A stretch of DNA of 64,000 bases from an uncultured Alphaproteobacteria bacterium. Its GTDB lineage: Bacteria > Pseudomonadota > Alphaproteobacteria > Rhodobacterales > Rhodobacteraceae. This document shows, piece after piece, positions 30,869 to 41,485 of this stretch (the first letter of the stretch is position 1; the number at the start of each line of letters is the position of its first letter). The translations under genes were made by a program, and so were the position numbers. Below the pieces are notes generated by a model. That model worked only from the letters and a program-made list of their open reading frames with translations. It was not told the DNA's origin and searched no databases. The stretch covers positions 124,001-188,000 of the forward strand of contig CAKMYZ010000004.1 of NCBI GenBank assembly GCA_929200255.1, given 5' to 3'.

Positions 30869-31345
30869 TCAGGGGTTTCCCGAAGACAGCGAAATCACCT
30901 GACGCTCACCATCCGAAGAGATGACAACGACCGAGGTGTCCGTGATCTCTTCGATCTCCCAGTTCCCGATCTTCTCTCCGACCCTCCGTCTGAGAAGGTC
31001 GGGACGATTGGACAACCGCATCAAGGCAATGCGATCATTCTCGTCATTCACAATACCTGTCAGGCTTAACGTGATAGCGACAGGTGCTGGCTCTGCCACC
31101 GTGGCGATCACAGGGGGCCGGCGCGTGATATGGAACAGCGGACGCTCAACAAGGTTTTGGGCCCCTTGCGCAAGCACTTCTATTGCATTTGGTGCGTCGT
31201 CGGACGGGGTGGATTGTGTTGTTGGCGGTGGTGCTGCCTGACCATCGCGACCCAGTGGCATCCAAATGACACCAGCCAAAACAACGCAAATCAGCCCCGC
31301 CGCGAGCGGGACCGTGGTTTGGATATGCGGAGACAGTTTGATCAT
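30869..31345 (-). CDS. gspC: Type II secretion protein C-like (GspC/PilP-like)
   Basis: Single N-terminal TM, C-terminal LSLTGIVNDENDRIALMRLSNRPDLLRRRVGEKIGNWEIEEITDTSVVV (HR-domain-like); within gsp cluster. Confidence 0.75.
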   Translation of the reverse strand: MIKLSPHIQTTVPLAAGLICVVLAGVIWMPLGRDGQAAPPPTTQSTPSDDAPNAIEVLAQGAQNLVERPLFHITRRPPVIATVAEPAPVAITLSLTGIVNDENDRIALMRLSNRPDLLRRRVGEKIGNWEIEEITDTSVVVISSDGERQVISLSSGNP

Positions 31346-31875
31346 TGTGATGCAAACCCGCTCAACTTGAGCTGGATCGCCAAGGGTCGCTCATCCACGT
31401 TGCGATTGTTGCTGCGCGCACGGCGGAGCGAGATACTGTCGACCACAATCATTGGGTCGTGGCTTGCCAGACTTTCCATGAAGCTGCCAAGCTCGTTTTC
31501 CTGTACGACGCCATTGAGCGTCAGAGCTAGCCGCAGAGATCCGTTCAATGGTTCGACCTGATCGGCACGAATAACCTCTAGCCTGACTTGATATTCGTCC
31601 GCCAATGCCTGCATGTCACTTTGCATCTGCGCTTGCGCCAGTTGCGGTGTCTCACTGACATAGAATGTATTTTGCATCAGCGCGCCCGCCTGTGGCTGTG
31701 CGGCACGTTCCGCCATTGCAATGGCATCCAGCTGGTCACTGATCCCCGCGTATTTGCTGCGGGCGATATTCGTCAGAACCAGTGTGAGCACAATCAGCAG
31801 GATAGATGTTCCAACAACCAGCAGTGTCCCGAAACGCCGAACAAGTGTTGGGTTATGAAAGGTAAAGTTACTCAT
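31342..31875 (-). CDS. gspM: Type II secretion protein M-like (GspM)
   Basis: Single TM, periplasmic ferredoxin-like segment; between gspL- and gspC-like genes. Confidence 0.65.
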   Translation of the reverse strand: MSNFTFHNPTLVRRFGTLLVVGTSILLIVLTLVLTNIARSKYAGISDQLDAIAMAERAAQPQAGALMQNTFYVSETPQLAQAQMQSDMQALADEYQVRLEVIRADQVEPLNGSLRLALTLNGVVQENELGSFMESLASHDPMIVVDSISLRRARSNNRNVDERPLAIQLKLSGFASQ

Positions 31876-32939
31876 CAGATTTCACCTGTCAGAACAGCGT
31901 TGATGCGGAACCGTTCGAGATTTTGGGTGTTGTCGCGGGTCACTGGAGAACCAAATTCGATGTCCTTCAGCGAGGGTAGTGCGGCTAGCAGCCGTGTCAC
32001 CTCAGCAGCTGAAGGTGCAAACCCGATGATTGTAACGTCCTCGCCATCAACCAGCATCTGTTCCAGCCAGACGCCGTCTGGCAGCGCGTTGGCCATGGTG
32101 CCGATGATTGTCAGGCGGGCGTTTCCCATGTCACGTCGTTCTTGCAGGCCACGGGTGACGGCCTGTTCTGCCGCCAATTCACGTAGTTTGGCCGTTGCTT
32201 CGTTAGCTTGTTCCGTCACGCTATTGCTACGTATGGATTGGACGAAGAAAAGTGCGGTGGCGGAGGCAAAGAATAGGGTAAAGGCGCCGATCGGGAACCG
32301 CAGTGTGGGTGGAATTTTCCTGAGATGTGCCAAAATGCTTCCAGCGGATGCCAGCCGCGAGGGCTTATCGAGCCAATACGGTGCAACCGCGACACGAAGC
32401 GAGCCATCCGGGCGGTGCCGCCGCGCAAGGTTGATGGATTTGCCTGTGTGCTCCATGGCATCAAGAACCCAATCCACGGCTCCCTTCAACACGATCGCCG
32501 CCTCAACGATCCAGTCGCCGTTGGGCGTTTCCTTTGCCGACCAAAACCAGACAGATTGATCACTTTGTATGGGAGAGCGGAATTCCAGTTCTGTCTCGAT
32601 GATTGCCTCAAGGTCGTTGAATGGGCCGTTGGGAACCTGGAACGTCAGATCAAAAGCGGTGCGTCCGGCAAAGACGATATCAATCTCTTTTTCAGGCAGA
32701 TCTTCCAGACAAATCGTCAATTCACCTAAATTCGAGAAATTCATCACATCTTCGTCCAGCCGCAGGGCATAGGATGTGTCGCCAAGAAAAAGTTCAGGCG
32801 GGGGCGATTTCTTGGGGATTCGCGGCGGTTCGTGCAGCATCGAGATGCTGGTCGACGCAAGATTCGCCAATTTAGTGAAGGTATTAACGGATTTTTGTGC
32901 CGCCGATGGGTTAGATGGCATGTCTGGTGATGGTGTCAT
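31875..32939 (-). CDS. gspL: Type II secretion protein L-like (GspL/PilN-like)
   Basis: Cytoplasmic actin-like N-terminal region, TM, PilN-like C-terminus (LTIIGTMANALPDGVWLEQMLVDGEDVTIIGFAPSAAEVTRLLAAL). Confidence 0.75.
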   Translation of the reverse strand: MTPSPDMPSNPSAAQKSVNTFTKLANLASTSISMLHEPPRIPKKSPPPELFLGDTSYALRLDEDVMNFSNLGELTICLEDLPEKEIDIVFAGRTAFDLTFQVPNGPFNDLEAIIETELEFRSPIQSDQSVWFWSAKETPNGDWIVEAAIVLKGAVDWVLDAMEHTGKSINLARRHRPDGSLRVAVAPYWLDKPSRLASAGSILAHLRKIPPTLRFPIGAFTLFFASATALFFVQSIRSNSVTEQANEATAKLRELAAEQAVTRGLQERRDMGNARLTIIGTMANALPDGVWLEQMLVDGEDVTIIGFAPSAAEVTRLLAALPSLKDIEFGSPVTRDNTQNLERFRINAVLTGEI

Positions 32940-32965
32940 GCCGAAACAAAGTCCCTGAACGAATT

Positions 32966-32994
32966 ACGCTGAGAGGCACTTTGCCCCTCAGCGT
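32966..32994. terminator. Hairpin between DUF1501 gene and gspL
   Basis: ACGCTGAGAGGC-ACTTT-GCCCCTCAGCGT, 12 positions with one mismatch; no strong U-tract on the - strand. Confidence 0.5.
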
Positions 32995-33023
32995 CAGACT
33001 TTTCAACCATGTCAGTTTTGGTG

Positions 33024-34340
33024 TTACGCGATACCCCGGGTAAACAGGTTGTGGTTTGTGAAAGAGTGGTTTGGGAAGACCGTCGAGATCAGACCCTCAG
33101 GCATACCCATATGGAGGACCATGATTTCACCAACGACATCACGGAATTCAGTGACATGCGGCAGGTAGCGCCCGAACCGTAGCTGATCTTCAGCAATTGA
33201 TGTGACGTCCGGTCCAAGACCGCCCATTGTCGAGCCACCAAATGCGAACCAGGATGACGCGTGCCCGTGGTCGGTACCGATTGTGCCGTTCTCTTTGACG
33301 GTTCGGCCGAATTCGGTGCAAACCAGAACCACAACATCATCGATGCCTGTACCCATGTCACGATAGAACGTCAGCAGGTCGTTGGCGCCCTGGCGCATCC
33401 GGCTATGATAGCGAAAGTTCGGGTCGCTAAAGCGGTTTGCATTGTTTGCGCCCGGGATTTGGTTGGAGTGCGTATCCCAACCAATGTTGAAGTCCATCGC
33501 AGCCACTTCAAGCGGCACGCCAGCCTTCAACAATTGTGCGGCTAGGCGCAGACCACGGCCAAGGCCGCTGTTGGAATATTCCATACCCCCTGCCTCGACC
33601 ACATAGTTCAATCCAGCGGCCTGCACTTCGGCAATCGAATCAAGCATCACCAGCTGGTTGTCACGCAGATCACCTTCCAGCCCAGGCTGGTCGATCTCGT
33701 GCATAGCGATGTCGCGCATCATATCCGTCAAGCGGTTATCAGCACAGCCAGAGCCGCTGCAAAGGACGGGGTGCTCTAAGTTGAAGCCATTGCGGTCATT
33801 CACGGCGGGGACGACAATACTGCCACGCTGTTCGGTGCTGAGCGATCTTTTCCCCAGAACGGCGCCGCGCAGTGGGTGGTCTGGCCCGGTGATGTTCTGC
33901 ATGTAGCGGTTCAGATAGCCGTCGATGATGTTGTTGCGCGCACCAGTGCCAATCCAGCGCTGGTTATCAAAGTGCGACCGGTTACCGTCGCTGATCGCTG
34001 TGGCGGGAGCGATCATCAGGCGGCCAGCATCCCAGATTTCCATCAGCGGCTCAAGATTCGGGTTCAGGGCACGATAGGTGCTACCAAGGCTGATCGCTGA
34101 GTTTGCGTCGCTTGACACGGGGGCATCAATCGCCAGATTGGGCCGATGTTGATAATAGGCCATGTCTCCGACAGGTGGGACAAGGTGTAGACCATCGGCC
34201 CCACCACGCATGAATATCTTGATGAAAGACTTACCTTCGGTGCTTTGGCCGAAAGAAAACTTTGGTGCGCCGGCGACACCTGCCATGCTTGCAGCGGCCA
34301 CCATTGCTGAGGACTTCAGGAATTCTCTACGGTTTTTCAA
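33024..34340 (-). CDS. DUF1501 domain-containing protein with Tat-like signal
   Basis: MKNRREFLKSSAMVAAASMAG twin-arginine signal; VCTEFGRTVKENGTIGTDHGHASSWFAFGG typical of DUF1501. Confidence 0.9.
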   Translation of the reverse strand: MKNRREFLKSSAMVAAASMAGVAGAPKFSFGQSTEGKSFIKIFMRGGADGLHLVPPVGDMAYYQHRPNLAIDAPVSSDANSAISLGSTYRALNPNLEPLMEIWDAGRLMIAPATAISDGNRSHFDNQRWIGTGARNNIIDGYLNRYMQNITGPDHPLRGAVLGKRSLSTEQRGSIVVPAVNDRNGFNLEHPVLCSGSGCADNRLTDMMRDIAMHEIDQPGLEGDLRDNQLVMLDSIAEVQAAGLNYVVEAGGMEYSNSGLGRGLRLAAQLLKAGVPLEVAAMDFNIGWDTHSNQIPGANNANRFSDPNFRYHSRMRQGANDLLTFYRDMGTGIDDVVVLVCTEFGRTVKENGTIGTDHGHASSWFAFGGSTMGGLGPDVTSIAEDQLRFGRYLPHVTEFRDVVGEIMVLHMGMPEGLISTVFPNHSFTNHNLFTRGIA

Positions 34341-34376
34341 TTTGGATACCTTTCCTAATCGGATGGGAGCCGAGGC

Positions 34377-37001
34377 TTATTGCAGTTGGAGGCTTGGGAG
34401 GACGACCAGAAGACCGACCGCACGTTGGTACGCTTCGTTTTCGTTCTGACCAACGGGATCAAAAATACCGTCTTCGTCCTTCAGCAGTTCAATGAGGGCT
34501 TCATACTCTTCCAGTGTGAACCGGTCTGCGGTTGCGATCGTCAGCAGGTAAGCCGCAACTTCTTCTGCGGTCACAAGCCCAGCATCGGCCACCATAGTAC
34601 CTACATCAAAATTGTAGTCATTTTCACGGAAAGAGACTTCAACGATCGACCGATATTGACCCATCAACGCAGCAGAGTTCATCCACGCATCACCATTTTC
34701 GGGCAACCCGGTGGGAACAAGGAATGTGAAGGGGTCATAGCCTGCGTTGACAGCACCGGTCCGGAAGCGCTCGAAGAACGTGCCATCGTCGTCACCGGCG
34801 TCCGGTGACATCCCGAGGGCACGGATTACACCAACAACGAATTCGTAAGGCGTACGGCCCTTGTTGCGCTGATATTCAACATTTGTGATGAAGTCTGGTG
34901 CGGTCAGGACGGCACGCAGAACCTCGCCCATATCGCCATCTGTTGCGACCCATGCTGCTGTGCACAGATCAACAAAGCTTGCCGGCGGTTCATCCGCCAC
35001 AAACTTTTGGACGATCTTGCCGCAAACATAAGAGTGTGTGCGCGGATCATCGGCGAGGATCGCAATCAACTCTTCGCCTTCTTGGACACCGGCAGCACCG
35101 CTGCGGCCAGGAATTGTTACGTTCAGGAAGGGGATCACCTTGTCGTCGGTGTCATGGCGATCCGCACGAAAATTGAAGTCGTATGTTGCAGAGTCATCTT
35201 CATCGTTGGGATTGGTGCGTACGTAGTTCCAACCGGTAAAGATCTCTGACACGGCCACAACGTCGTCGTCGCCATAGCCACCATCAACACCAACGGTGTG
35301 AAGTTCCAGAATCTCGCGACCGTAGTTTTCGTTGATGTTGCCGACACGGCTTTGGTCGTTATCGAGGAATTGCGACATCAAAGGGCTGCGTGCGGAGTAG
35401 AGCAGTAGATCTTCAAAGCGACCAAAGGCGTTCTCGCGGAAGAATACGCGATCATCGATCGCCTGGACGCGAACGCTGCTGTTTTTATTGGCAGCGTGGA
35501 AGTGGTTGCTCCAGAATTGGCCCATCACATCCTGCAACTGCTTCTCTGAAAACGCGGAATGCGCCATGTTGTGGAAGAACAAGCGGTTGGTAATGTTGCC
35601 ATTGCTGGTGTTATCACGGCGTAACATCTGGTCGAAGTTCATGGACCGGAATGCTGCATCGCTGATGCTGTCGGGGTTCAGCTGTTCTGCAACATAGGCA
35701 TTGAAACCCATCGCACGGACCCGCGTGTACAGATCTTCGGTTGCGCCAAAGCTCATGCGGGACAGGGCCTGACCGACGCCGTCGGCAGTAACGCCGGTTG
35801 TGAATTCGTAAGATATTGGCGCGCTTGCAACATTCGAGTTGCTTGCGGATCCGCCGGTCAGCGTTACCGCAACGTCACCGGTGGTCAAATCTTCCGGGAA
35901 GAGGCGTACAGCAAACTGACCCGTTGCTCTGCCCACATCGACCGTTGTTGTACGGCCAGAGGGTGCAATCGTGACGTTGACGATGTCGAATGTCAGCGGG
36001 TCCATCACTGCCCCGAACAGCGTTTGGCCGGTGTAGGACACAACACCGGCAGCTGTTGCGCCAGCGGTGATCTGCACTGCTTCTGTCAATGTTACATCGG
36101 TTGGCGGTGTCAGCGCACTGGAAGTAGCCGTGCCATCAGGCACAGGTGTTGGTGTGGGGGTCGGTGTTGGTGTGGGGGTTGGTGTGGGGGTTGGTGTTGG
36201 TGTTGGTGTTGGTGTGGGGGTCGGTGTTGGTGTAGGGGTCGGCGTCGGTGTGTTGCCACCGCCACCACCAGTTGCCTGCATCACAGAGTTGATCGCACCC
36301 TCAACGGACCTGCGAAACACACCGCCACCACCGCCACTACGGCTACCGCCGTCAGAACCGGGTGCTGTCGCGCTTTGAGTTGCCGAAGCTTCGGCTATGC
36401 GCGCAGAAGTTGTTTTAGAAGAGGTGCCACCAATCACAAATGGTTCGCGGGTTGTTGTCGTATTCGCTGACGCGACTTGCATTTCTGTCGCAGGTGATGC
36501 CTGAGGAGACGAGGAACCAGATACTGGAGAAATCGAAGCCAAGAGCGTCTGTGCCTGCTCGTCTGTCAGCGCTTGTGCCACATTCGCAAGGCTCGCTGGG
36601 GTATCACCCAAAGCATAGAATGAAACCAATGCAATCTGCTCGACTGATAGGTCTTGCCCATCGAATTCGATCAGGTGATCGCCCGCTTTCAGCGACGTGA
36701 TCGCCCGAAATGGCTGTGCTGCGGCGTTGCCGCCAGTGGGTACGACCAAAATAGCTGACCCATCAACGGAGAGTGTCAGGCTGCGGTCAGCAGGAGCTGT
36801 GAAAACATATGTGCCGTCAGCTGGAACGGAAACACGCAGCGGAATAATGGTCGAACGCGTTTCAAGGGAAGCTGCGGTGAGCGCACTATCGGCGTTACCA
36901 AGTTTATTTGCGATTGCGGCTTCTTGAGCCAGGGCACTCGTGGCCATGGCGGAGACAAAAATTGGTGTGGCGACGAGCAGTCTGGTGCTGACAAGTTTCA
37001 T
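34377..37001 (-). CDS. DUF1800 domain-containing secreted protein with (Thr-Pro)n linker
   Basis: Signal peptide [27 protein letters not shown]-terminal [29 protein letters not shown]...[31 protein letters not shown] (DUF1800); start placed at 37001. Confidence 0.9.
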   Translation of the reverse strand: MKLVSTRLLVATPIFVSAMATSALAQEAAIANKLGNADSALTAASLETRSTIIPLRVSVPADGTYVFTAPADRSLTLSVDGSAILVVPTGGNAAAQPFRAITSLKAGDHLIEFDGQDLSVEQIALVSFYALGDTPASLANVAQALTDEQAQTLLASISPVSGSSSPQASPATEMQVASANTTTTREPFVIGGTSSKTTSARIAEASATQSATAPGSDGGSRSGGGGGVFRRSVEGAINSVMQATGGGGGNTPTPTPTPTPTPTPTPTPTPTPTPTPTPTPTPTPTPVPDGTATSSALTPPTDVTLTEAVQITAGATAAGVVSYTGQTLFGAVMDPLTFDIVNVTIAPSGRTTTVDVGRATGQFAVRLFPEDLTTGDVAVTLTGGSASNSNVASAPISYEFTTGVTADGVGQALSRMSFGATEDLYTRVRAMGFNAYVAEQLNPDSISDAAFRSMNFDQMLRRDNTSNGNITNRLFFHNMAHSAFSEKQLQDVMGQFWSNHFHAANKNSSVRVQAIDDRVFFRENAFGRFEDLLLYSARSPLMSQFLDNDQSRVGNINENYGREILELHTVGVDGGYGDDDVVAVSEIFTGWNYVRTNPNDEDDSATYDFNFRADRHDTDDKVIPFLNVTIPGRSGAAGVQEGEELIAILADDPRTHSYVCGKIVQKFVADEPPASFVDLCTAAWVATDGDMGEVLRAVLTAPDFITNVEYQRNKGRTPYEFVVGVIRALGMSPDAGDDDGTFFERFRTGAVNAGYDPFTFLVPTGLPENGDAWMNSAALMGQYRSIVEVSFRENDYNFDVGTMVADAGLVTAEEVAAYLLTIATADRFTLEEYEALIELLKDEDGIFDPVGQNENEAYQRAVGLLVVLPSLQLQ
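36140..36255. repeat. Hexanucleotide microsatellite encoding (TP)n in the DUF1800 gene
   Basis: Tandem NGGNGT units (plus strand) encoding ~18 Thr-Pro repeats on - strand. Confidence 0.95.
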
Positions 37002-37329
37002 GTTTGTGCTCTCTGCTAGTTGTTTCGTCGGCAGGCTGTGTGCAGGCCAACCAGGTAAACTGAATATGAACGAAGATGCTTTGGGAGATCGCATGAAATC
37101 AACTTCGTCCATAGTTTTGACACGAATAGGCGTGAAAACGCTTAGAACCGTTGCCAATTCGCGGACACTTGCCAGAATATTAGCGATATATCCATCTTTT
37201 TGCGCTAATTAGGCCAACTTGCCGCAAACTTAGACATGGATTTACCCTGTCCGGACCAACTACTGTTGCAAATGGAAACAGTAGAATCACGCGGCAGCTC
37301 TATCTGCCCTCGAATCAAAGGCAAAAGAC

Positions 37330-39012
37330 TTGCTTGTTGACGTCCCAATGCGCGGCCGCATACCGGCGATTTTCCTCGAGAATGGAACGCTGTCTGATCA
37401 CGATCTACGAAAGGTCAATGATGCAGCGGCGGCGACCGGTCAGCCGGTGCGCGCAGTGCTAGACCGACTTGGGCTGATTTCGCAGAAGGAATGGGCGCGC
37501 GCCTGTGCTGAACACCTGAATAGCCCATTGGTCACGTTGGATGATATGCCAGCGCGATTGCCAGAAGACCCGCGCTTGTCAGCGGACTACCTGCGCCGCT
37601 CGGCCATTGTTCCACTTGAAATTGCAGCGGACCGCGCCTTCTTTGCCGTCGCCGATCCCTTTGATGACAATGCCATTGCTGCGCTTGAGATGATTTTCGG
37701 CGCGGGGCTGTCTGTGGGCATTGCCACCGACCGCGACATTGAAATGGCGATGACCCGCGATAAAGCTGCGGCGCAGGCTGAGGCGCCCGATGCCAGCGAC
37801 CTGGTCGCACCTGCGGGTGGGCTTGACCTTGATACTGACAAGCTGACAGAGCTCGCGAACAATGCGCCGACTGTCCGTTATTTGGAAACACTGTTTGATG
37901 CCGCAATTGAGATGCGCGCAACGGATATCCATCTTGAGCCTGTACAGGCTGCGACGTCTGCGCGCGTGCGCTTGCGGGTCGATGGTGAGTTGACCGAAGT
38001 ACAAAGCCCTGACCCCGGTATTTACGAAGGTGTCGTGTCCCGCCTCAAGATCCTTGCCGGGATGGACATCAGCGAACGCCGTCTGCCGCAGGATGGCCGT
38101 ATCCGTCAGCGCCTGTCTGGGCGCGAGATCGATATGCGTGTGGCCAGCGCGCCGATGATCCACGGCGAAGCGATTGTGCTGCGCCTGTTGGATAATCTTG
38201 AAGGTCTTTCAAAACTGGAAGACCTGCAATTGCCCGCGCATGTGTCAGAACGGTTGGGCGCCGCAATTGCGCAACCCAATGGTCTGATCCTTGTGACGGG
38301 GCCGACGGGCAGCGGTAAGACAACAACATTGCATGCAGCCATGAACGCGCTGAATGACATCCGGCGCAAGATTGTTACCATTGAAAACCCCGTTGAAATC
38401 CAGAGCCCCGGCTTGCAGCAGATCGAGGTGAATGCCGAATTGGGTTGGACCTTTGCTGCCGCCTTGCGCACCGTGCTGCGTCACGATCCTGATGTCATAA
38501 TGGTGGGCGAAATCCGTGATAGTGAGACAGCTGAACTTGCGGTGCGCGCCGCCATGACCGGCCACCTTGTGTTTTCCACGTTGCACACTAACAGTGCCCA
38601 TGACGCTGCCACCCGGCTGATTGATCTTGGTGTGCCGGAATATCTGATGAAATCAGTGGCTCGTCTTGTCGCGGCACAGCGTCTTGTGCGGCGGGTCTGC
38701 CCGAATTGTGCCGTAGACGCTGACGATCAGGCCCGCACACTACTTACACAGCTGGGTGGGCGCAGGGTTGAGCATACAAACCCCGTCGCATGGAATCTGA
38801 AAAAAGCTGTAGGTTGTGATGCCTGTAACCAGACCGGCTACCGGGGTCGAATAGCCCTGTTTGAGGCAATGGAACCTGAAGAACTTGCCGTTGCGGATAG
38901 CGATGCGCCAACTGGCGTGCGCACGATGGCAACTGAAGGCCTGCGTATGATTGCGGAGGGGCAGACGACTTTGGAAGAAGTGATACGCGTTCTTGGTATG
39001 AAATCCTTCTAA
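37330..39012 (+). CDS. gspE: Type II secretion ATPase GspE
   Basis: GPTGSGKTTTLHAAMNALN Walker A; VGEIRDSETAELAVRAAMTGHLVFSTLHTN; zinc motif CPNC...CDAC. Confidence 0.95.
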   Translation: MLVDVPMRGRIPAIFLENGTLSDHDLRKVNDAAAATGQPVRAVLDRLGLISQKEWARACAEHLNSPLVTLDDMPARLPEDPRLSADYLRRSAIVPLEIAADRAFFAVADPFDDNAIAALEMIFGAGLSVGIATDRDIEMAMTRDKAAAQAEAPDASDLVAPAGGLDLDTDKLTELANNAPTVRYLETLFDAAIEMRATDIHLEPVQAATSARVRLRVDGELTEVQSPDPGIYEGVVSRLKILAGMDISERRLPQDGRIRQRLSGREIDMRVASAPMIHGEAIVLRLLDNLEGLSKLEDLQLPAHVSERLGAAIAQPNGLILVTGPTGSGKTTTLHAAMNALNDIRRKIVTIENPVEIQSPGLQQIEVNAELGWTFAAALRTVLRHDPDVIMVGEIRDSETAELAVRAAMTGHLVFSTLHTNSAHDAATRLIDLGVPEYLMKSVARLVAAQRLVRRVCPNCAVDADDQARTLLTQLGGRRVEHTNPVAWNLKKAVGCDACNQTGYRGRIALFEAMEPEELAVADSDAPTGVRTMATEGLRMIAEGQTTLEEVIRVLGMKSF

Positions 39013-39024
39013 AGGCAGGACAAA

Positions 39025-40254
39025 GTGGAGCAGGGGCAGAAGTCATTTACATATGTCGCGCGTGATGCGACGGGGGCAAAGCAGTCTGGTCAGATCTTGG
39101 GTGTTGACCAAAAAGATGCCACGCGTGCCCTGCGCGAACTGGGCCTGTTTCCGGTTAGCCTGACTGCTGGCGGTCACGCCGGGGGGGCAACCACCAAAGG
39201 TTTAGCCCGACGCCGGGCTGATCAGCTTACACCGCGGCAAACCACCGATTTTCTGGTGCGACTTGCCAAACTGTCGGGCCGCCAGATTCAGTCGGAGCGT
39301 GCACTGGCCATTATCGGGGATGGTGGCGAAGACCCGATCTCAAAAACCGCGCTGCGTGTGCGGGACCGGTTGCGCGAGGGCGCGGCCCTGTCAGCGGCTT
39401 TGCAGGAAAAGGCAGGTGTGGATGATCCGGTCACCTTGTCACTGATCAGCGGGGCAGAGGTTTCGGGCGACATGGCAACAGCGCTGTCAACGGCCGCCGA
39501 TATCATGCAGAACAGGCTTGATACCCGCCGCCGGATTGTGACGGGCCTGATGTATCCCGGTATTCTGCTGACGGTCGCGGTGCTGTCTGTCGGCCTTATC
39601 ATGGTTGCGATCATTCCGCAGTTCGTGCCCTTGGTTGAAGACCGGATCGAGCTGGTGCCAACAATGGGCCGTGCTGTTTTTGCTGTGTCCAGCCTGCTTT
39701 CCGCACTTTGGCCGATCATCGCACTTGGGATGATTGGGCTGGGTCTGGCAGTCTATCTAGCGGCGCGGCGCGGATTGCTGGCTGGAATACTGGCCCGGCT
39801 GGGCAATCGCGTACCGATTATTCGCCGCCTTGTGCTGCGCAATCAGATGATGCTGTTGTTACATGTGCTTGGCGCCATGCTCAGCCGTGAAATCACGCTG
39901 AGCGGGGCGTTGCGTGTGGTGTCCAAGTCCGCGCCAGGTGGGCCGGTCCGTACCGGAATGGCCGATGTGACCGAACAGGTCGAAAGCGGCGCGGCCCTTT
40001 CGACGGCACTGCGCACAACAGACCTGCTGCCGCGCGAGTCGATCGAGATGATCCGCATCGGCGAAGAGGCCGGTGATCTGGGTGGCATGATAAGCCGGAC
40101 CTCAGGCGATATGCGGGAAGCCGCTGATCGTGACCTAGAGAGATTTTTGTTACTTTTCCAACCCGCACTTATTGTAGGTGTCGGGTTGATGATCGGAGTA
40201 AGCCTTTATGCCCTGTTTTCAGCTATCGTTTCCGTCAATGCCATCTCGTTCTAG
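39025..40254 (+). CDS. gspF: Type II secretion inner-membrane platform protein GspF
   Basis: SFTYVARDATGAKQSGQI N-terminus; repeated T2SSF domains; GTG start. Confidence 0.94.
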   Translation: MEQGQKSFTYVARDATGAKQSGQILGVDQKDATRALRELGLFPVSLTAGGHAGGATTKGLARRRADQLTPRQTTDFLVRLAKLSGRQIQSERALAIIGDGGEDPISKTALRVRDRLREGAALSAALQEKAGVDDPVTLSLISGAEVSGDMATALSTAADIMQNRLDTRRRIVTGLMYPGILLTVAVLSVGLIMVAIIPQFVPLVEDRIELVPTMGRAVFAVSSLLSALWPIIALGMIGLGLAVYLAARRGLLAGILARLGNRVPIIRRLVLRNQMMLLLHVLGAMLSREITLSGALRVVSKSAPGGPVRTGMADVTEQVESGAALSTALRTTDLLPRESIEMIRIGEEAGDLGGMISRTSGDMREAADRDLERFLLLFQPALIVGVGLMIGVSLYALFSAIVSVNAISF

Positions 40255-40675
40255 AAGACGGCCCGCGCGCCGCAGGCCAGCAGAGGCGGGTTTCTCATTG
40301 GTCGAGATGCTGGTTGTCGTCGCCATTGTCGGCCTGTTGATCGGGCTGGTGGGCACCGGTGCGATCCGGCAACTCCAATCTTCGCGGGTCAGTGCCGCTG
40401 AGGCGCAGATTTCACAATTGCGCAGCGCATTGGACATTTTTCTGATCGAAACGGGACGCTATCCAACCCAGGACGAAGGGCTAACCGCGCTGATTGCGAA
40501 CCCGACCAATGTACCCGGCTGGGCGGGCCCCTACCTGCGTGATGGCAACCTGCCCACTGATCCATGGGGCGGTGCCTACATCTATATGCTCGAGCAGGGT
40601 CAGGTCCGAGTGCGGTCGCTTGGCGCGGACCAGAGGGCCGGCGGTACTGGCGTTGATGCCGATGTGGAAGGTTAG
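40238..40675 (+). CDS. gspG: Type II secretion major pseudopilin GspG
   Basis: EAGFSLVEMLVVVAIVGLLIGL prepilin motif; TQDEGLTALIANPTNVPGWAGPYLRDGNLPTDPWGGAY. Confidence 0.95.
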   Translation: MPSRSRRRPARRRPAEAGFSLVEMLVVVAIVGLLIGLVGTGAIRQLQSSRVSAAEAQISQLRSALDIFLIETGRYPTQDEGLTALIANPTNVPGWAGPYLRDGNLPTDPWGGAYIYMLEQGQVRVRSLGADQRAGGTGVDADVEG

Positions 40676-41090
40676 ACGCCCGACACGAGACCGCAGCGCG
40701 CAGGGTTTTGCTGCGGTAGAGATGCTGGTCACAGTTGCCATTGTGGTGCTGATCGGCACGATCTCAATCTTTGCGCTGGGCCGTACTGACAAGGCACAGT
40801 TGGAAAACGATGTGGCGTCTATCGCGCTGATGTTTCAACAGGCCCGTTTACAAGCCGCTGAAACAGGTCGCCCGGTCGAGGTGATTTATTCGCAACCAGA
40901 CATGAGCATATCAACACCGCTTGAGATCCATGTTTTTGGGCGCGGTGTGACCAGCCCGACAGAGTCGGCGACAATCATCATCCGCCCCTCAGGCGAAAGC
41001 GAAGGTCTGGAACTGGAACTTGTGTCTGGTGATCTGAACCGCACCGTTGGGGTTGACTGGCTCACCGGGCAAGTGAGGGTGTCACCATGA
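40656..41090 (+). CDS. gspH: Type II secretion minor pseudopilin GspH
   Basis: AQGFAAVEMLVTVAIVVLIGTISIFAL prepilin motif; position in operon. Confidence 0.85.
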   Translation: MPMWKVRRPTRDRSAQGFAAVEMLVTVAIVVLIGTISIFALGRTDKAQLENDVASIALMFQQARLQAAETGRPVEVIYSQPDMSISTPLEIHVFGRGVTSPTESATIIIRPSGESEGLELELVSGDLNRTVGVDWLTGQVRVSP

Positions 41091-41485
41091 GGCGTCGCCG
41101 CGCATCGCGAGGCTTTACCCTCGTGGAAACGCTGGTGTCGCTCGCCATTGCGACGATGGCAGTGGCGGGTTTCTATCAGGCGCTGTCGCAAGGCCTGTTC
41201 ATGGAGCGTCGCGCCGGCACGCAGGCAGAACAGATGCTGGTGGCCACGCAGGTGCTGGACCGTGTCGGCATCGACCTGCCTTTGCGCATCGGTTTGCAAG
41301 ACAGCGGCACGATGCAAGGATTGGAATGGTCATTGGCTGTCACTGACCGTGGCACTGCCGATATGGCGTTAGGCCCGGTCCAGCCCGGAGAGCTGCTGTT
41401 TATATATGTCACTGTCGGTTCGACGCGCGCCGATGGCAGCCCGTTGGTGCTGCGTGGTATTCGGTATCGGCAGACGCCGCTATGA
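41087..41485 (+). CDS. gspI: Type II secretion minor pseudopilin GspI
   Basis: SRGFTLVETLVSLAIATMAVAGFYQAL prepilin motif. Confidence 0.88.
   Translation: MRRRRASRGFTLVETLVSLAIATMAVAGFYQALSQGLFMERRAGTQAEQMLVATQVLDRVGIDLPLRIGLQDSGTMQGLEWSLAVTDRGTADMALGPVQPGELLFIYVTVGSTRADGSPLVLRGIRYRQTPL

Noticed and set aside
36140-36255. Tandem repeat considered as a CRISPR array
   Set aside because: Units are 6 bp without spacers and stay in frame in a coding sequence.
36067-36378. Plus-strand ORF with (GV)n repeat
   Set aside because: It is the antisense translation of the (TP)n microsatellite inside the DUF1800 gene.
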